Below, in pieces: positions 34,465 through 43,413 of a stretch of DNA of 64,000 bases. Position 1 is the first letter of the stretch. Every line of letters starts with the position of its first letter. The notes beneath the pieces are model-generated. The model ran no database searches, was not told where the DNA came from, and saw only the letters and a list, made by a program, of their open reading frames with translations. The position numbers and the translations under genes are program-made. Source of the DNA: Chloroflexota bacterium (GTDB taxonomy: Bacteria; Chloroflexota; Anaerolineae; Anaerolineales; Anaerolineaceae); contig JAKAFP010000006.1 of the NCBI GenBank assembly GCA_021825925.1, forward strand, positions 171,059-235,058. Reading direction: 5' to 3'.

Positions 34465-34470
34465 TACAAT
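34465..34470 (+). promoter_or_regulatory. Extended -10 element directly before a start codon (leaderless transcript likely)
   Basis: TGTTACAAT ends 6 bases before the ATG at 34477; the six bases between are all A. No Shine-Dalgarno sequence. The layout is the same as at 9879-9891. Confidence 0.6.
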
Positions 34471-34476
34471 AAAAAA

Positions 34477-37119
34477 ATGGAAATCATTCTCACTCACGAA
34501 CAGGCAGATTTTGACGCAATGGCAGCCCTGCTGGCAGCCTCCCTGCTCGCAGAGGAGGCGCGGCCGGTGCTGCCCAACCGCATCAACCGCAACGCACGCA
34601 AATTCATCAACCTCTACGGAACCGAGCTGCCCTTCGTTGAAACCCGCGATTTGCCAGGCGAGAACATCTCACAGGTCACACTCGTTGATACTCAATCACT
34701 GGTCACATTAAAGGGGATCCACAAGAACACCAAAATCCAGATCGTGGACCATCATCAACGCAAGCCTGACCTCCCGCCTGATTGGAACTGCAAACTTGAA
34801 AAATTAGGCGCCACCACCACCATCTTGGTGGAGATGCTGATGGATCAAGATGTCCAACTCTCAAGCATTCATGCCACCCTGCTGCTTCTCGGCATCTATG
34901 AAGATACCGGCTCTCTTACTTATGCCGCCACGACCATCCGCGATGTCAAAGCCGTGGTCTTTTTGCTTGAAAAAGGCGCCAGTCTGCGCATCGCCGCGGA
35001 ATATCTCAACCCTGCGCTTACAGTCAATCAGCGTGCACTGGCCGAAGACCTGATGGTGAAAGCCTCCACCCTCACCATTCAGGGCAAGACGATTCTGATC
35101 TCGAGCGCCGACGCCTCCAACATGGATGAGGAAATATCCAGTGTGGCCCATAAACTGCGCGATCTGCTTGACCCGGATGCCTTGTTCCTGATCGTCCAAA
35201 CCAAGGAAGGCAGCCGCATCATCGCCCGCTCAACCAGCGATGAGATCAATGTTGCGCGCGTCTTGACCCCTTTTGGCGGCGGAGGACACGAACGAGCCGC
35301 ATCTGCTTTGCTGGTCAAAAATAACCTGGCGAACGAAAAAACCCTTCAAGAGATTACCGAAAAACTGACTGAAGAGATCAAAAAGAACATCCAACCCTCT
35401 TTGACCGTGCACAAGATCATGTCAAAGAAACCGCTGCTCTTGAAACCTGAAACCACCATCTCAGAAGCGGATCTCTTGATGCAGCGCTACGGTTATGAGG
35501 GCTACCCGGTGGTTCAGGACGGCAAAGTGGTGGGGCTGCTCACCCGCCGTGCCGTGGACCGCGCCCGCAACCACAAATTGAAAATTTCTGTCGGAAGCCT
35601 GATGGAAACCGGTTCCTACTCGCTTGCCCCCAACCAATCCCTCGACCAGGTTCAGGAATTAATGGCCGCCACCGGCTGGGGACAGATCCCCGTGGTTGAC
35701 CCCGAAACCAACAAGATCATGGGTATTGTCACCCGCACTGACCTTTTAAAGAATTTGACTTATAAAGATGGCGCCAGTCTGCCAGTGGTGAAATATGCCG
35801 ACCTGATCGAAAAAGCGCTGCCACCCTGCAGGTTGGCACTCCTACGCCAGATCATCGAACTGTCCCGCCAGGATCACCAGGCGTTGTATATCGTCGGCGG
35901 TTTCGTACGCGACCTGCTGCTGGGCATTCCTTCGCAGGATTTTGATATTGTCGTGGAAGGCGATGCCATCCGTCTGGCCTGCATGCTGGCTGAAAAATTC
36001 GGCGGTAAAGTGACTGCCCACCGGCGTTTTGGCACTGCCAAATGGCAGATCAAAGAGATTCATGCCTCGCTCAAGATCCAGCTCGGCTGCACCACAAATG
36101 ACGTCTCAGACCTGCCGGAAGCGCTCGACCTGATCAGCGCCCGCACCGAGTTTTACGACCGCCCCACCGCCCTGCCCATTGTTGAAAGTTCGAGCATAAA
36201 ACAGGATCTGCACCGCCGCGATTTCACCATCAACACCCTGGCCCTGCGCCTCGATGGCTCCCATTTCGGCGAATTACAGGACTACTGGGGCGGATTGAAC
36301 GACCTGAAAAAGAAACAGGTCAAAGTGCTGCATTCCCTCTCCTTCGTGGATGATCCCACCCGCATGTTGAGAGCAGTCCGCTTTGAACAGCGCTTTGGCT
36401 TCAATATCGAAAGCCGCACCCTGGAATTAATGGCCGAAGCACGCGAAAACCTCAAACAGATCAGCGGGGATCGCATCCGGCATGAATTCAACTTGATCTT
36501 TGAAGAAAACGATCCCGTCAAGGTGTTGAACCGTTTGACGGAACTTAACCTGCATTCCGCGGTACATCCCGGTCTGGTGTGGCAGGATGCATGGTCAACT
36601 GGATTACATAAAGCACTGACTGGCTCTCCCGCAAAACCATGGAATCTCGCCGTTCAGGCGGGACTGGGCGATTTGAAAACTGCCTCAGCTTACCTGGTCT
36701 GGTTTTCAAACCTGCAGCCGGAATCCGCGCTTGCCATTGCCAGCCGCCTGCATTTCTCCAACCCCATGGAAGTTGCTTTGAAAGCAACCCTTGCACTGCA
36801 AAAGAACTTCCGTGCGCTGGAATCCATGAGTGCTAGTCAGTTTACCGAGACCGTTCAAAATCTGCCAGAGATCGCCCTATACGCCCTGGATTGCCTGCAT
36901 GAGGAAGTGATATTGAAACAGCAGATCCAGAAATATCTGACCGTGTGGCGAGGAATGGAACCCTTTACCACAGGTGAAACGCTGAAGACCATGGGCATCC
37001 CGCCTAGTCCACGTTATGCCGCCATTTTAAAGGAACTCAAACGCGCCAGATTGGATGGCAAAATATCCTCCCAATCCCAGGAGCTGGAATACCTGGATCA
37101 GTTGATCCAAACCCTTTAA
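34477..37119 (+). CDS. DHH phosphoesterase-CBS-tRNA nucleotidyltransferase fusion
   Basis: An 880-residue fusion. Residues 1-300: DHH/DHHA1 phosphoesterase with HEQADFDAMAA, VDHHQR and GGGGHERAASA. Residues about 310-435: a CBS pair. Residues about 465-880: class II nucleotidyltransferase with YIVGGFVRDLLLG, catalytic DFDIVVEGD, the RRDFTINTLA motif and RMLRAVRFEQRF. The same order occurs in CCA/A-adding enzymes of other deep-branching bacteria. It should add all or part of the CCA end to tRNA; the DHH domain may act as a nanoRNase or 3' exonuclease. The ATG follows a -10 element by 6 bases. Confidence 0.9.
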   Translation: MEIILTHEQADFDAMAALLAASLLAEEARPVLPNRINRNARKFINLYGTELPFVETRDLPGENISQVTLVDTQSLVTLKGIHKNTKIQIVDHHQRKPDLPPDWNCKLEKLGATTTILVEMLMDQDVQLSSIHATLLLLGIYEDTGSLTYAATTIRDVKAVVFLLEKGASLRIAAEYLNPALTVNQRALAEDLMVKASTLTIQGKTILISSADASNMDEEISSVAHKLRDLLDPDALFLIVQTKEGSRIIARSTSDEINVARVLTPFGGGGHERAASALLVKNNLANEKTLQEITEKLTEEIKKNIQPSLTVHKIMSKKPLLLKPETTISEADLLMQRYGYEGYPVVQDGKVVGLLTRRAVDRARNHKLKISVGSLMETGSYSLAPNQSLDQVQELMAATGWGQIPVVDPETNKIMGIVTRTDLLKNLTYKDGASLPVVKYADLIEKALPPCRLALLRQIIELSRQDHQALYIVGGFVRDLLLGIPSQDFDIVVEGDAIRLACMLAEKFGGKVTAHRRFGTAKWQIKEIHASLKIQLGCTTNDVSDLPEALDLISARTEFYDRPTALPIVESSSIKQDLHRRDFTINTLALRLDGSHFGELQDYWGGLNDLKKKQVKVLHSLSFVDDPTRMLRAVRFEQRFGFNIESRTLELMAEARENLKQISGDRIRHEFNLIFEENDPVKVLNRLTELNLHSAVHPGLVWQDAWSTGLHKALTGSPAKPWNLAVQAGLGDLKTASAYLVWFSNLQPESALAIASRLHFSNPMEVALKATLALQKNFRALESMSASQFTETVQNLPEIALYALDCLHEEVILKQQIQKYLTVWRGMEPFTTGETLKTMGIPPSPRYAAILKELKRARLDGKISSQSQELEYLDQLIQTL

Positions 37120-37134
37120 AGGCAGTCTGGCAAT

Positions 37135-37671
37135 ATGGAAAACACCAGCCAAAACCCTAATTCCCCTGAACCGACAGAAGAGATCATCCTTCGGCCGCTG
37201 CAAAAATCCGACCTGCCCGCGCTTGAATGGGATGGTGAATACCTTCATTTTAGAAATGTATTTTTGGATGTGTACAAAAAGGTTGAAAAAGGGACTGTCA
37301 AAGCCTGGGTGGCAGTGACTCAAGATGGACGGATGGTCGGCCAGGTCTTTTTACAGCTTACCAGCGACCGCCGTGAGTTGGCTGACGGCTGGAACCGTGC
37401 TTATCTCTATTCACTGCGCGTCAGGCAAGCCTGGCAGAATTTGGGCATCGGAACTCAATTAATTGATGTGGTCGAAGAAGATTTGCGAAAGATGGGTTAT
37501 ACCCGTGTGACATTGAATGTAGCCCGTAACAATCAAGGCGCCATCCGCCTGTATACCCGCCTTGGATTTCAAATCGTGGCTGAAGAGCCGGGGGTCTGGT
37601 CCTATCCCGACCACAAAGGGGTCTGGCGCACAGTATCTGAACCCTCCTGGCGTATGGAAAAGAAGATGTGA
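37135..37671 (+). CDS. GNAT-family N-acetyltransferase
   Basis: A 178-residue GNAT enzyme. The acetyl-CoA pyrophosphate-binding loop appears as QAWQNLGIGTQLI, followed by LNVARNNQGAIRLYTRLGF, the RimI-like C-terminal motif. It transfers an acetyl group to an amine; the substrate is unknown. It follows the tRNA nucleotidyltransferase gene by 15 bases and is probably co-transcribed, so a tRNA or ribosomal substrate is possible but unproven. Confidence 0.88.
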   Translation: MENTSQNPNSPEPTEEIILRPLQKSDLPALEWDGEYLHFRNVFLDVYKKVEKGTVKAWVAVTQDGRMVGQVFLQLTSDRRELADGWNRAYLYSLRVRQAWQNLGIGTQLIDVVEEDLRKMGYTRVTLNVARNNQGAIRLYTRLGFQIVAEEPGVWSYPDHKGVWRTVSEPSWRMEKKM

Positions 37672-38673
37672 TCATTTTGTGTCAGGCAATAATCTGACAC
37701 GCACCTTGTCCGTTGATAAATTTTCCCCACCCAGCAGCTTGAAAACAGATTCACGAAAAAGGGTATCAGCACTGAGCTGAACCATTTTCGTAGCGCGATC
37801 CATTTTCAATGGCATGATTTCGATTTCACTGATCTTTGACCCACTGAATGACAATCTCACCAGCGCGGATTGCAGCGTACTCTCCAACATCCATTGGTCC
37901 GCCAACAGGTTGCCCAGGCTGTAAAGCACCAGTACCTGCCGCCCATCCGCGGAGCTCAGCCACTCCATTTTTTGCAGCACATGAGGATGGTGCCCCCAGA
38001 TCACGTCTGCTCCGGCATCCGCGAGTTGCTGGGCCAATGACTGTTGGCGTTCATCCGCGCCTGCCTGATATTCGTTGCCCCAGTGGATGGCAACCACCAC
38101 CACCTGGGCCTGCTGCCGCGCAGTACTGATCTGAGCCAACAAGGCAGGTAGATCCAGTGAACCTGTCACATCCTCCGCGGCAATGATTACCACCCTGCCC
38201 CCAGGGGCATCCAAATAAGCCGGTGCGGTCCCCATCACAGCCGAGTTGATTTTTTGTTCATCCAGAATAGACTTCGTCGTAACAGTTCCATCTGGTGAAC
38301 AATCATCACGGTGGTTGTTGGCCAGGCTGACCAGGTCCACCCCGCCGGCGGTCAACACTTTTACCTGCGCTGGGTCGCTGCACAAATTCATGTCGCTGAC
38401 CTCAGGCGGAGTGTTACCCAGGGGTGACTCCAGGTTGGCCAGAAAATAATCAGGAACAGGAGAATCATCCCCGATCAATACTCCCTGTTTTTGCAGGTCA
38501 CTCCATGGATCATATACCTTCCCCTGGTTTTCAAACAGCGGCTCACTCTGTCTGGCCAGCATGATATCGCCGCCCAGCGTCAGGGTGAAATCAGCGGAAG
38601 GGTGGGTGCACGAGGAAAGTGCGAGGAGCGCCGTTGCCAGCGCTCCTCGAAGTAAGACTTGTTTCAGTTTCAA
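37672..38673 (-). CDS. CapA-family lipoprotein (PGA_cap metallophosphatase fold)
   Basis: A 333-residue protein with the CapA signature motifs GGDIMLAR, ANLESPLG, SLANNHRDD, AIHWGNEYQ, GHHPHVLQ and YSLGNLL. CapA proteins have a calcineurin-like fold and work in poly-gamma-glutamate or surface-polymer export; many bacterial copies have unknown roles. The start is chosen as TTG 38673, which overlaps the previous stop (TTGA) and gives a textbook lipoprotein signal with lipobox LSSC at Cys22. A GTG at 38697 would add eight polar residues. It is the last gene of a three-gene envelope unit. Confidence 0.84.
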   Translation of the reverse strand: MKLKQVLLRGALATALLALSSCTHPSADFTLTLGGDIMLARQSEPLFENQGKVYDPWSDLQKQGVLIGDDSPVPDYFLANLESPLGNTPPEVSDMNLCSDPAQVKVLTAGGVDLVSLANNHRDDCSPDGTVTTKSILDEQKINSAVMGTAPAYLDAPGGRVVIIAAEDVTGSLDLPALLAQISTARQQAQVVVVAIHWGNEYQAGADERQQSLAQQLADAGADVIWGHHPHVLQKMEWLSSADGRQVLVLYSLGNLLADQWMLESTLQSALVRLSFSGSKISEIEIMPLKMDRATKMVQLSADTLFRESVFKLLGGENLSTDKVRVRLLPDTK

Positions 38674-40910
38674 GGGATGATGTACGAATTCGTCCACTCA
38701 GGCATGGCCGGGGCGCTGCCAGACTCAAGCTGTGCGCGCCAGGCTTCGTCGGTCATGCGTTGATCGGCCGGGAGAGAGAATTCATAATAGGTGTAGACAG
38801 CCCCATAGGTCAAATGATAGGGCGCGAGCGGAGAAACTACCAGGATGGTCGTGGGATACCCAACGCCTTCTTCAAGGGCAAAACCGTATCCCGAAGCCAC
38901 ATCCGCCACCAGCGCGGATTTCTGATCTTCAAGATAGTTGCGTCCCTCGCCATCGGCGGGGGGATCTGCTGCCGCAATGGTCATGGCTTCCATCCAGCCA
39001 CCGTAATACTGTATGCGCCAGTAGTCGTCGTCACTGATGGTGGTGCCATTGAGTTCGCTTTGCGCGGTCGTTAGCAGGAATTGCAGTTCATCAATCAGGT
39101 TATCCAGGTTGCCCCGGGTGGTTTCGTCAAGCAATCCACGCTCTTCCAATCCGCTGCGGGTCATTTGGGCCAGCGCCAGCAAGCGGGCAAAAGCTTCAGG
39201 GTTGGGCTCTACATATCCCTTGGGAGGCACTTCGTCTCCGCCGCCGCCCATCTCGGCCATCACCTGTTTTGAATACAGGATGGTATCGTGTTTCAGTTCC
39301 GTCCAGGTGCTGAGGGCGGTTGCCATGTCTTTGTGCAGCCATGCCTGGTTCTGCATAAAGGCCGGGTACTGCGGACCCTTGACCGCAAAGATGGGTTGCA
39401 TGGAATACAACCAGGCCCAATATAAGTTCTGAGTCCAGCTGTCCGTGCCAAAGCCGGCCACTTCGGTCTTGACCTTGGTCATTTGGGTATCATAATTCTC
39501 GTATTTGGTTTCACCCATCTGGTTCAACAAATTGTAGGCTTCATCGGATCCCATGGCAGCCAGCAGATCAAGCCCTTTGGGCAGGCCGCGCGGGTTTTCA
39601 AGTGTGCCGACTTTTCTAAAGATCAATTGTCCAAATACATACTGATCGAGCGTGAAACGCTGCCCCATAAAGCGAAAACCCTGGGTGGCTTCGTCGCGGT
39701 CCTGCCAGATGTATACCCACATGGAATTGATCTGCGGCGGCGGCAGGTTCTTGGCGGCTTTGGCAAATGCTTCCATTTTTGTTTTATCGGCAAAAGTGAT
39801 CAGCTCAGGGGTTGCGCCAAACACTTCGTCAGAAAGCGCACCATATTCATGGAAGGAGAGATCATCCGCCTTGCCAACGATGAACACGGTCGGGTCATAT
39901 ATGTTTTGCCAAAGTTCGGTGGCTGATTTGCCAGAGGATGTTTGCGCTGTGCGCATGGCCTGGATCATCAGCAAGGCCCGCTGGGTTTCAACCGTGTTTT
40001 TCAGGCGGAAAGTCAACCTTCCATACCACATCATGGACTTGAAATACTTTTTAAGTTCGGGGCTGAGCGTGTAATGTCCACGCGGCGTATATTGTGAATA
40101 ATCCTCGTTGAGCAGATCATCATTGGCTTCCCCGCCCATCGTCCAGATGGGAGAAGCCGCGATGGGCGCCTTCGATTCCATTAATGCGATTTCCTGGTCG
40201 GCCAAAGATTTGGCTTCGGCTGGAACATTTACAGGCAAGCCCAATATCTCAGCCGGCACGGTAAAGTAAGCCACGTTTCGCAGCGCCGCTGCCTCGAGAT
40301 CTGTGCCCTTTAAGGAGTCATATTGTTTCATGCTCGAATCAAGCATGGCCGCGGTCAATTCATTTAAGATCGGTATGAATGAGGTCTTTTCAAGATCCCT
40401 CAGCATCTTGTCAAAGATGAGGTGGTAAACGTGGAAGATCGAATCTGTCGTGACAAAAACAGGCATTGAGCCGTAGCGACTGCTTTCATAGAGCTGGTAA
40501 AACTCCGAATTGATCTTATTCGGGTCGCTGCTCGGCGGCGTGACCACAAAACCATTGGTCAACAGTGCCTGCCGCTGTGCGGCTGATAAGGTCAGGTTTT
40601 GATCATCCAGCCCAACCACCTGGTCGGCGGTTAAGGGCAGTGTATACCCTCCTGTAAACGTTGCGGGCAGGTTCACCTGCTGAATTTGATAGCTGGCAAA
40701 TGCAGTGCCGTAAACGCCCTGCGGATTAGTGGTTGCTTCTGGCGTCGTCTCAACGGGGGCTGATGTGGCTTCAGGTGCGGCGGTTGATCCGGCAGCCGGT
40801 GTTTGAGGGTTGAGTTTTTGACCGATAAGAGTGGATAAATTACAAGCCGAAAGCAGCAGCGTTAATACGATCAGACCGCTTGTCCAGGCCCAAATGCGAT
40901 TCTTTTTCAT
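38670..40910 (-). CDS. DUF3160-family lipoprotein
   Basis: A 746-residue secreted lipoprotein: signal with lipobox LSAC (Cys23), a Thr/Ala/Pro-rich linker (about 38-65), then the DUF3160 domain, recognisable by YESSRYGSMPVFVTTDSIF followed by HVYHLIFDKML. The function of the family is unknown; members occur mostly in Chloroflexota and some archaea. GTG 40925 is in frame, but AGGAGG lies inside that extension, so ATG 40910 is the start. It is the middle gene between the FG-GAP-like protein and the CapA-like lipoprotein. Confidence 0.85.
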   Translation of the reverse strand: MKKNRIWAWTSGLIVLTLLLSACNLSTLIGQKLNPQTPAAGSTAAPEATSAPVETTPEATTNPQGVYGTAFASYQIQQVNLPATFTGGYTLPLTADQVVGLDDQNLTLSAAQRQALLTNGFVVTPPSSDPNKINSEFYQLYESSRYGSMPVFVTTDSIFHVYHLIFDKMLRDLEKTSFIPILNELTAAMLDSSMKQYDSLKGTDLEAAALRNVAYFTVPAEILGLPVNVPAEAKSLADQEIALMESKAPIAASPIWTMGGEANDDLLNEDYSQYTPRGHYTLSPELKKYFKSMMWYGRLTFRLKNTVETQRALLMIQAMRTAQTSSGKSATELWQNIYDPTVFIVGKADDLSFHEYGALSDEVFGATPELITFADKTKMEAFAKAAKNLPPPQINSMWVYIWQDRDEATQGFRFMGQRFTLDQYVFGQLIFRKVGTLENPRGLPKGLDLLAAMGSDEAYNLLNQMGETKYENYDTQMTKVKTEVAGFGTDSWTQNLYWAWLYSMQPIFAVKGPQYPAFMQNQAWLHKDMATALSTWTELKHDTILYSKQVMAEMGGGGDEVPPKGYVEPNPEAFARLLALAQMTRSGLEERGLLDETTRGNLDNLIDELQFLLTTAQSELNGTTISDDDYWRIQYYGGWMEAMTIAAADPPADGEGRNYLEDQKSALVADVASGYGFALEEGVGYPTTILVVSPLAPYHLTYGAVYTYYEFSLPADQRMTDEAWRAQLESGSAPAMPEWTNSYIIP

Positions 40911-40925
40911 ATTCTCCTCCTTCAC

Positions 40926-41660
40926 TTAATCAGACACAATCATGACGTTCTGATTTGCTGAAACGATCCCAAATTCCGAAAACTTTCCCTGCTGGCGGTC
41001 TCTTAAGCGAAAACCAAAACCGCTCCAATCCCACACCGTTAGATTTCCGGTGATATTCCTATTATCATACTTTCCTTCCAGGGTTACCAGTTCCTGATTG
41101 CCATCCCGGTCCAGGTCGGCGGCACGAATGTTGAAAACCGGGTCAATCAGTGATGACCCCGCCCACAATTCGCGGTATTTCTTCCCATCCCAACCCACCA
41201 GAATTAAATGGCAGCTTTTTCCATTACGATCGTGAAAATCCGCAATGCGGCCGCCGGAAGGCAGAAAGCTGTCAATCGGCCAGGTCTTGTGCTCCCGCCA
41301 CACCACCATCACCAGTTCATTCCTTCCATCACGGTTGAGATCGGCAGTTATCGCTTCCGTTACTTTCCAGTTTTCGGGGCTTTGCCACTTTATCACTGTT
41401 TTGTTTTGACAATCCACAATCTTGATGGATTGTCTGTCATTTTCAAGACAATGTTGTCTGCTGCCAAATTCAAAATGGTTCAGCGGGTTTGGGGAGATCA
41501 GAGTCCAATTGAAAGGAACTGTTGAATCGTGCAAGAGGGTATCACCTGACAGGCTCCACCTCTGAATCGGCACAGGAGAGACGAGCAGTAAAACGAAAAG
41601 TGCAATTAGAATTGATCTACGGTTCATTTTTACTTTCAGGTGTTTCTTGCTTTTTCTCAT
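40926..41660 (-). CDS. Secreted protein with FG-GAP/VCBS-like repeats
   Basis: A 244-residue protein with a basic N-terminus and hydrophobic signal (about 13-30). Two repeat units show the calcium-binding-type motif: DLNRDGRNELVMVV and DLDRDGNQELVTLEG, as in integrin-like FG-GAP blades. Too short for a full propeller of seven blades. It could start at an internal ATG (41627), which leaves a cleaner signal peptide; neither start has a strong ribosome site. It precedes the DUF3160 gene by 15 bases and is divergent from the sigma-factor gene. Confidence 0.72.
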   Translation of the reverse strand: MRKSKKHLKVKMNRRSILIALFVLLLVSPVPIQRWSLSGDTLLHDSTVPFNWTLISPNPLNHFEFGSRQHCLENDRQSIKIVDCQNKTVIKWQSPENWKVTEAITADLNRDGRNELVMVVWREHKTWPIDSFLPSGGRIADFHDRNGKSCHLILVGWDGKKYRELWAGSSLIDPVFNIRAADLDRDGNQELVTLEGKYDNRNITGNLTVWDWSGFGFRLRDRQQGKFSEFGIVSANQNVMIVSD

Positions 41661-41783
41661 TGTACAACCATTATCCGGTGATGTTAGACAGACACATATC
41701 TTGATTTTTTTTGGCAGGTATCTTTTGACCTACCTTGTGGATAGTAATAATGAGGATCCTCAATTCACTCTCAAAGGACTGAC

Positions 41784-42410
41784 ATGGAAGAAAGCAAGGC
41801 CATCGCGCTGCTGCAACAAGGTGATTTGAATGGGTTGGAGACCCTGGTGGAGCTTTATCAGGTCAAAGCCGTACAGGCAGCCTGCCTGATCGTTCAAGAC
41901 CGGGCTCTGGCAGAGGATATTGTACAAAAAACGTTTATTATCGCCGCTGAAAGGATCCACCAATATGATCCGCATCGGCCTTTCAAAGCCTGGTTTTTCC
42001 GCAGTGTAATAAACGCATCCATCAAAGCAGCCAAAAAACAAAAAAGACAAACCAGGCTCGATGATCCCCTCCCCGGGCAGAATTTTAGTTTGGCAGACAT
42101 GCTTGCGGATGTCAACCCCCTACCCGAGGATTGGCTCGAAGATCAGGATCATCGAGCTTCCATCCAGGCTGCAATTGACTCCCTGCCCGCAGACCAACGT
42201 GCTGTGATTGTGATGCGCTATTTTCTTGATTTTAGCGAAGCAGATATGGCTGGCAAAATGGAAAAGCCCCTCAGCACAATCAAATACTGGCTCAGAACTG
42301 CCCGTAAATCACTTATCAGACTGCTCGATCCGGATAGTGATCAACCTGCTGTAGATGAAGATCCAACAATCCACGTCCAACGATCAACAGACAAAAGAGG
42401 CATGAAATGA
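41784..42410 (+). CDS. ECF-type RNA polymerase sigma factor
   Basis: A 208-residue sigma factor with region 2 (EDIVQKTFIIAAERIHQYDPHRPFKAWFF split across about 45-75, including the DIVQxTF -10-binding helix) and region 4 (LPADQRAVIVMRYFLDFSEADMAG, about 135-160, with a helix-turn-helix). No region 3 lies between, as expected for the ECF group. It should direct a small regulon in response to an envelope signal. It overlaps the anti-sigma-like gene by 4 bases, and is divergent from the envelope-lipoprotein unit. Confidence 0.92.
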   Translation: MEESKAIALLQQGDLNGLETLVELYQVKAVQAACLIVQDRALAEDIVQKTFIIAAERIHQYDPHRPFKAWFFRSVINASIKAAKKQKRQTRLDDPLPGQNFSLADMLADVNPLPEDWLEDQDHRASIQAAIDSLPADQRAVIVMRYFLDFSEADMAGKMEKPLSTIKYWLRTARKSLIRLLDPDSDQPAVDEDPTIHVQRSTDKRGMK

Positions 42411-43207
42411 AAACCAATCTGTTTGAATCCTACTTAAAGCAGCGAGCCGAAGAAATGGCGCCCGCCACTAATATCAATCTCATGCCAGGCATCCTTACCC
42501 ATTTCTCTTCCAAACAGTCAGTCCTCCCCTTTTCAACAGGAGGATTAAGAATGAAACACTCACTCAATACAATAACAATTCTTTTGACGGTTGCACTGGC
42601 GCTGACCTTAGCGCTCGGCTTCTTCATCGCCACGCCAGCGGGCAGCACATGGGCGCAAGAGTTCATCGCATTGTTTTTTAATAAAGCTCCTGACAGCAGG
42701 CCTTTTGATGCAGATGATGGCACACCAGTGATCACACCGGTTGCCAGTATTGCCGAAGGAGAAGCAATGACCGGATGGCACATCTACCAGCCCACTTGGT
42801 TGCCCGATGGGTTCGTCTTCTACGATACAGAATATCGTCCGAATGCTGACTGCATCACACAATCGTATGGTTATCAAAAAACAATTGGCATGGTTTCAAG
42901 TTATTTCTTTATTGGTCAACGCAAGTCTCCTTTTAACGAGCTTTGGCCTGTGGGAGAAAGCAGTTTGATCGAAACCGTTCAAATTGGAGACACAACGGGT
43001 GAATACGTGATTGGTGTTTGGGGCGGAGCCGGCGACCATCTGGAATGGGAAGCCCTCCCTCAATTTCAACATCTTCGCTGGCAAAAAGATGGAACCTATT
43101 TTGACCTTGAATTCGCAATGTTTGGAGTTGACGCCAAAGACCTGACGAAAAGTCCCTATTATCTCACCAAAGACCAATTGATCACCTTGGCAGCCAATAT
43201 GAAATAA
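42407..43207 (+). CDS. Single-span anti-sigma-like protein with external DUF4367-type domain
   Basis: A 266-residue protein: a cytosolic N-terminus of about 50 residues, one membrane helix (about 53-77), and an external domain that starts GWHIYQPTWLPDGFVF, the opening typical of DUF4367-like domains. The N-terminus is short for a zinc anti-sigma domain and has no HxxxCxxC motif, so binding to the sigma factor would use another surface. Coupling by ATGA to an ECF gene is the main evidence for the anti-sigma role. Confidence 0.75.
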   Translation: MKTNLFESYLKQRAEEMAPATNINLMPGILTHFSSKQSVLPFSTGGLRMKHSLNTITILLTVALALTLALGFFIATPAGSTWAQEFIALFFNKAPDSRPFDADDGTPVITPVASIAEGEAMTGWHIYQPTWLPDGFVFYDTEYRPNADCITQSYGYQKTIGMVSSYFFIGQRKSPFNELWPVGESSLIETVQIGDTTGEYVIGVWGGAGDHLEWEALPQFQHLRWQKDGTYFDLEFAMFGVDAKDLTKSPYYLTKDQLITLAANMK

Positions 43208-43227
43208 CAATAATGATTTCCGATTCA

Positions 43228-43266
43228 GCCCCGGTTGGCAGAGATTTTTGGCCAGGCGGGGTTTTT
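43228..43266 (+). terminator. Intrinsic terminator of the sigma/anti-sigma unit
   Basis: CCCCG (43229-43233) pairs with CGGGG (43257-43261), with an inner TTGGC/GCCAG stem, then TTTTT. Confidence 0.75.
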
Positions 43267-43340
43267 AACATCCAGGAAACCTGTATGAAGTCCATTTGCA
43301 AATTCACGTAAAAACCCGGTTAAGAATTGGTGGCTTTACT

Positions 43341-43369
43341 TTGACAAGAATCTACTATTCACTTAAAAT
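43341..43369 (+). promoter_or_regulatory. Consensus sigma-70 promoter of the EF-G-like gene
   Basis: A perfect TTGACA, 17-base spacer and TAAAAT. Start near 43376, leader about 38 bases. It is among the strongest promoters in the window. Confidence 0.88.
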
Positions 43370-43413
43370 GGGAAGATTGAAATCATCTCAAGTTAAGAGA
43401 AGGGCCATCTTTC

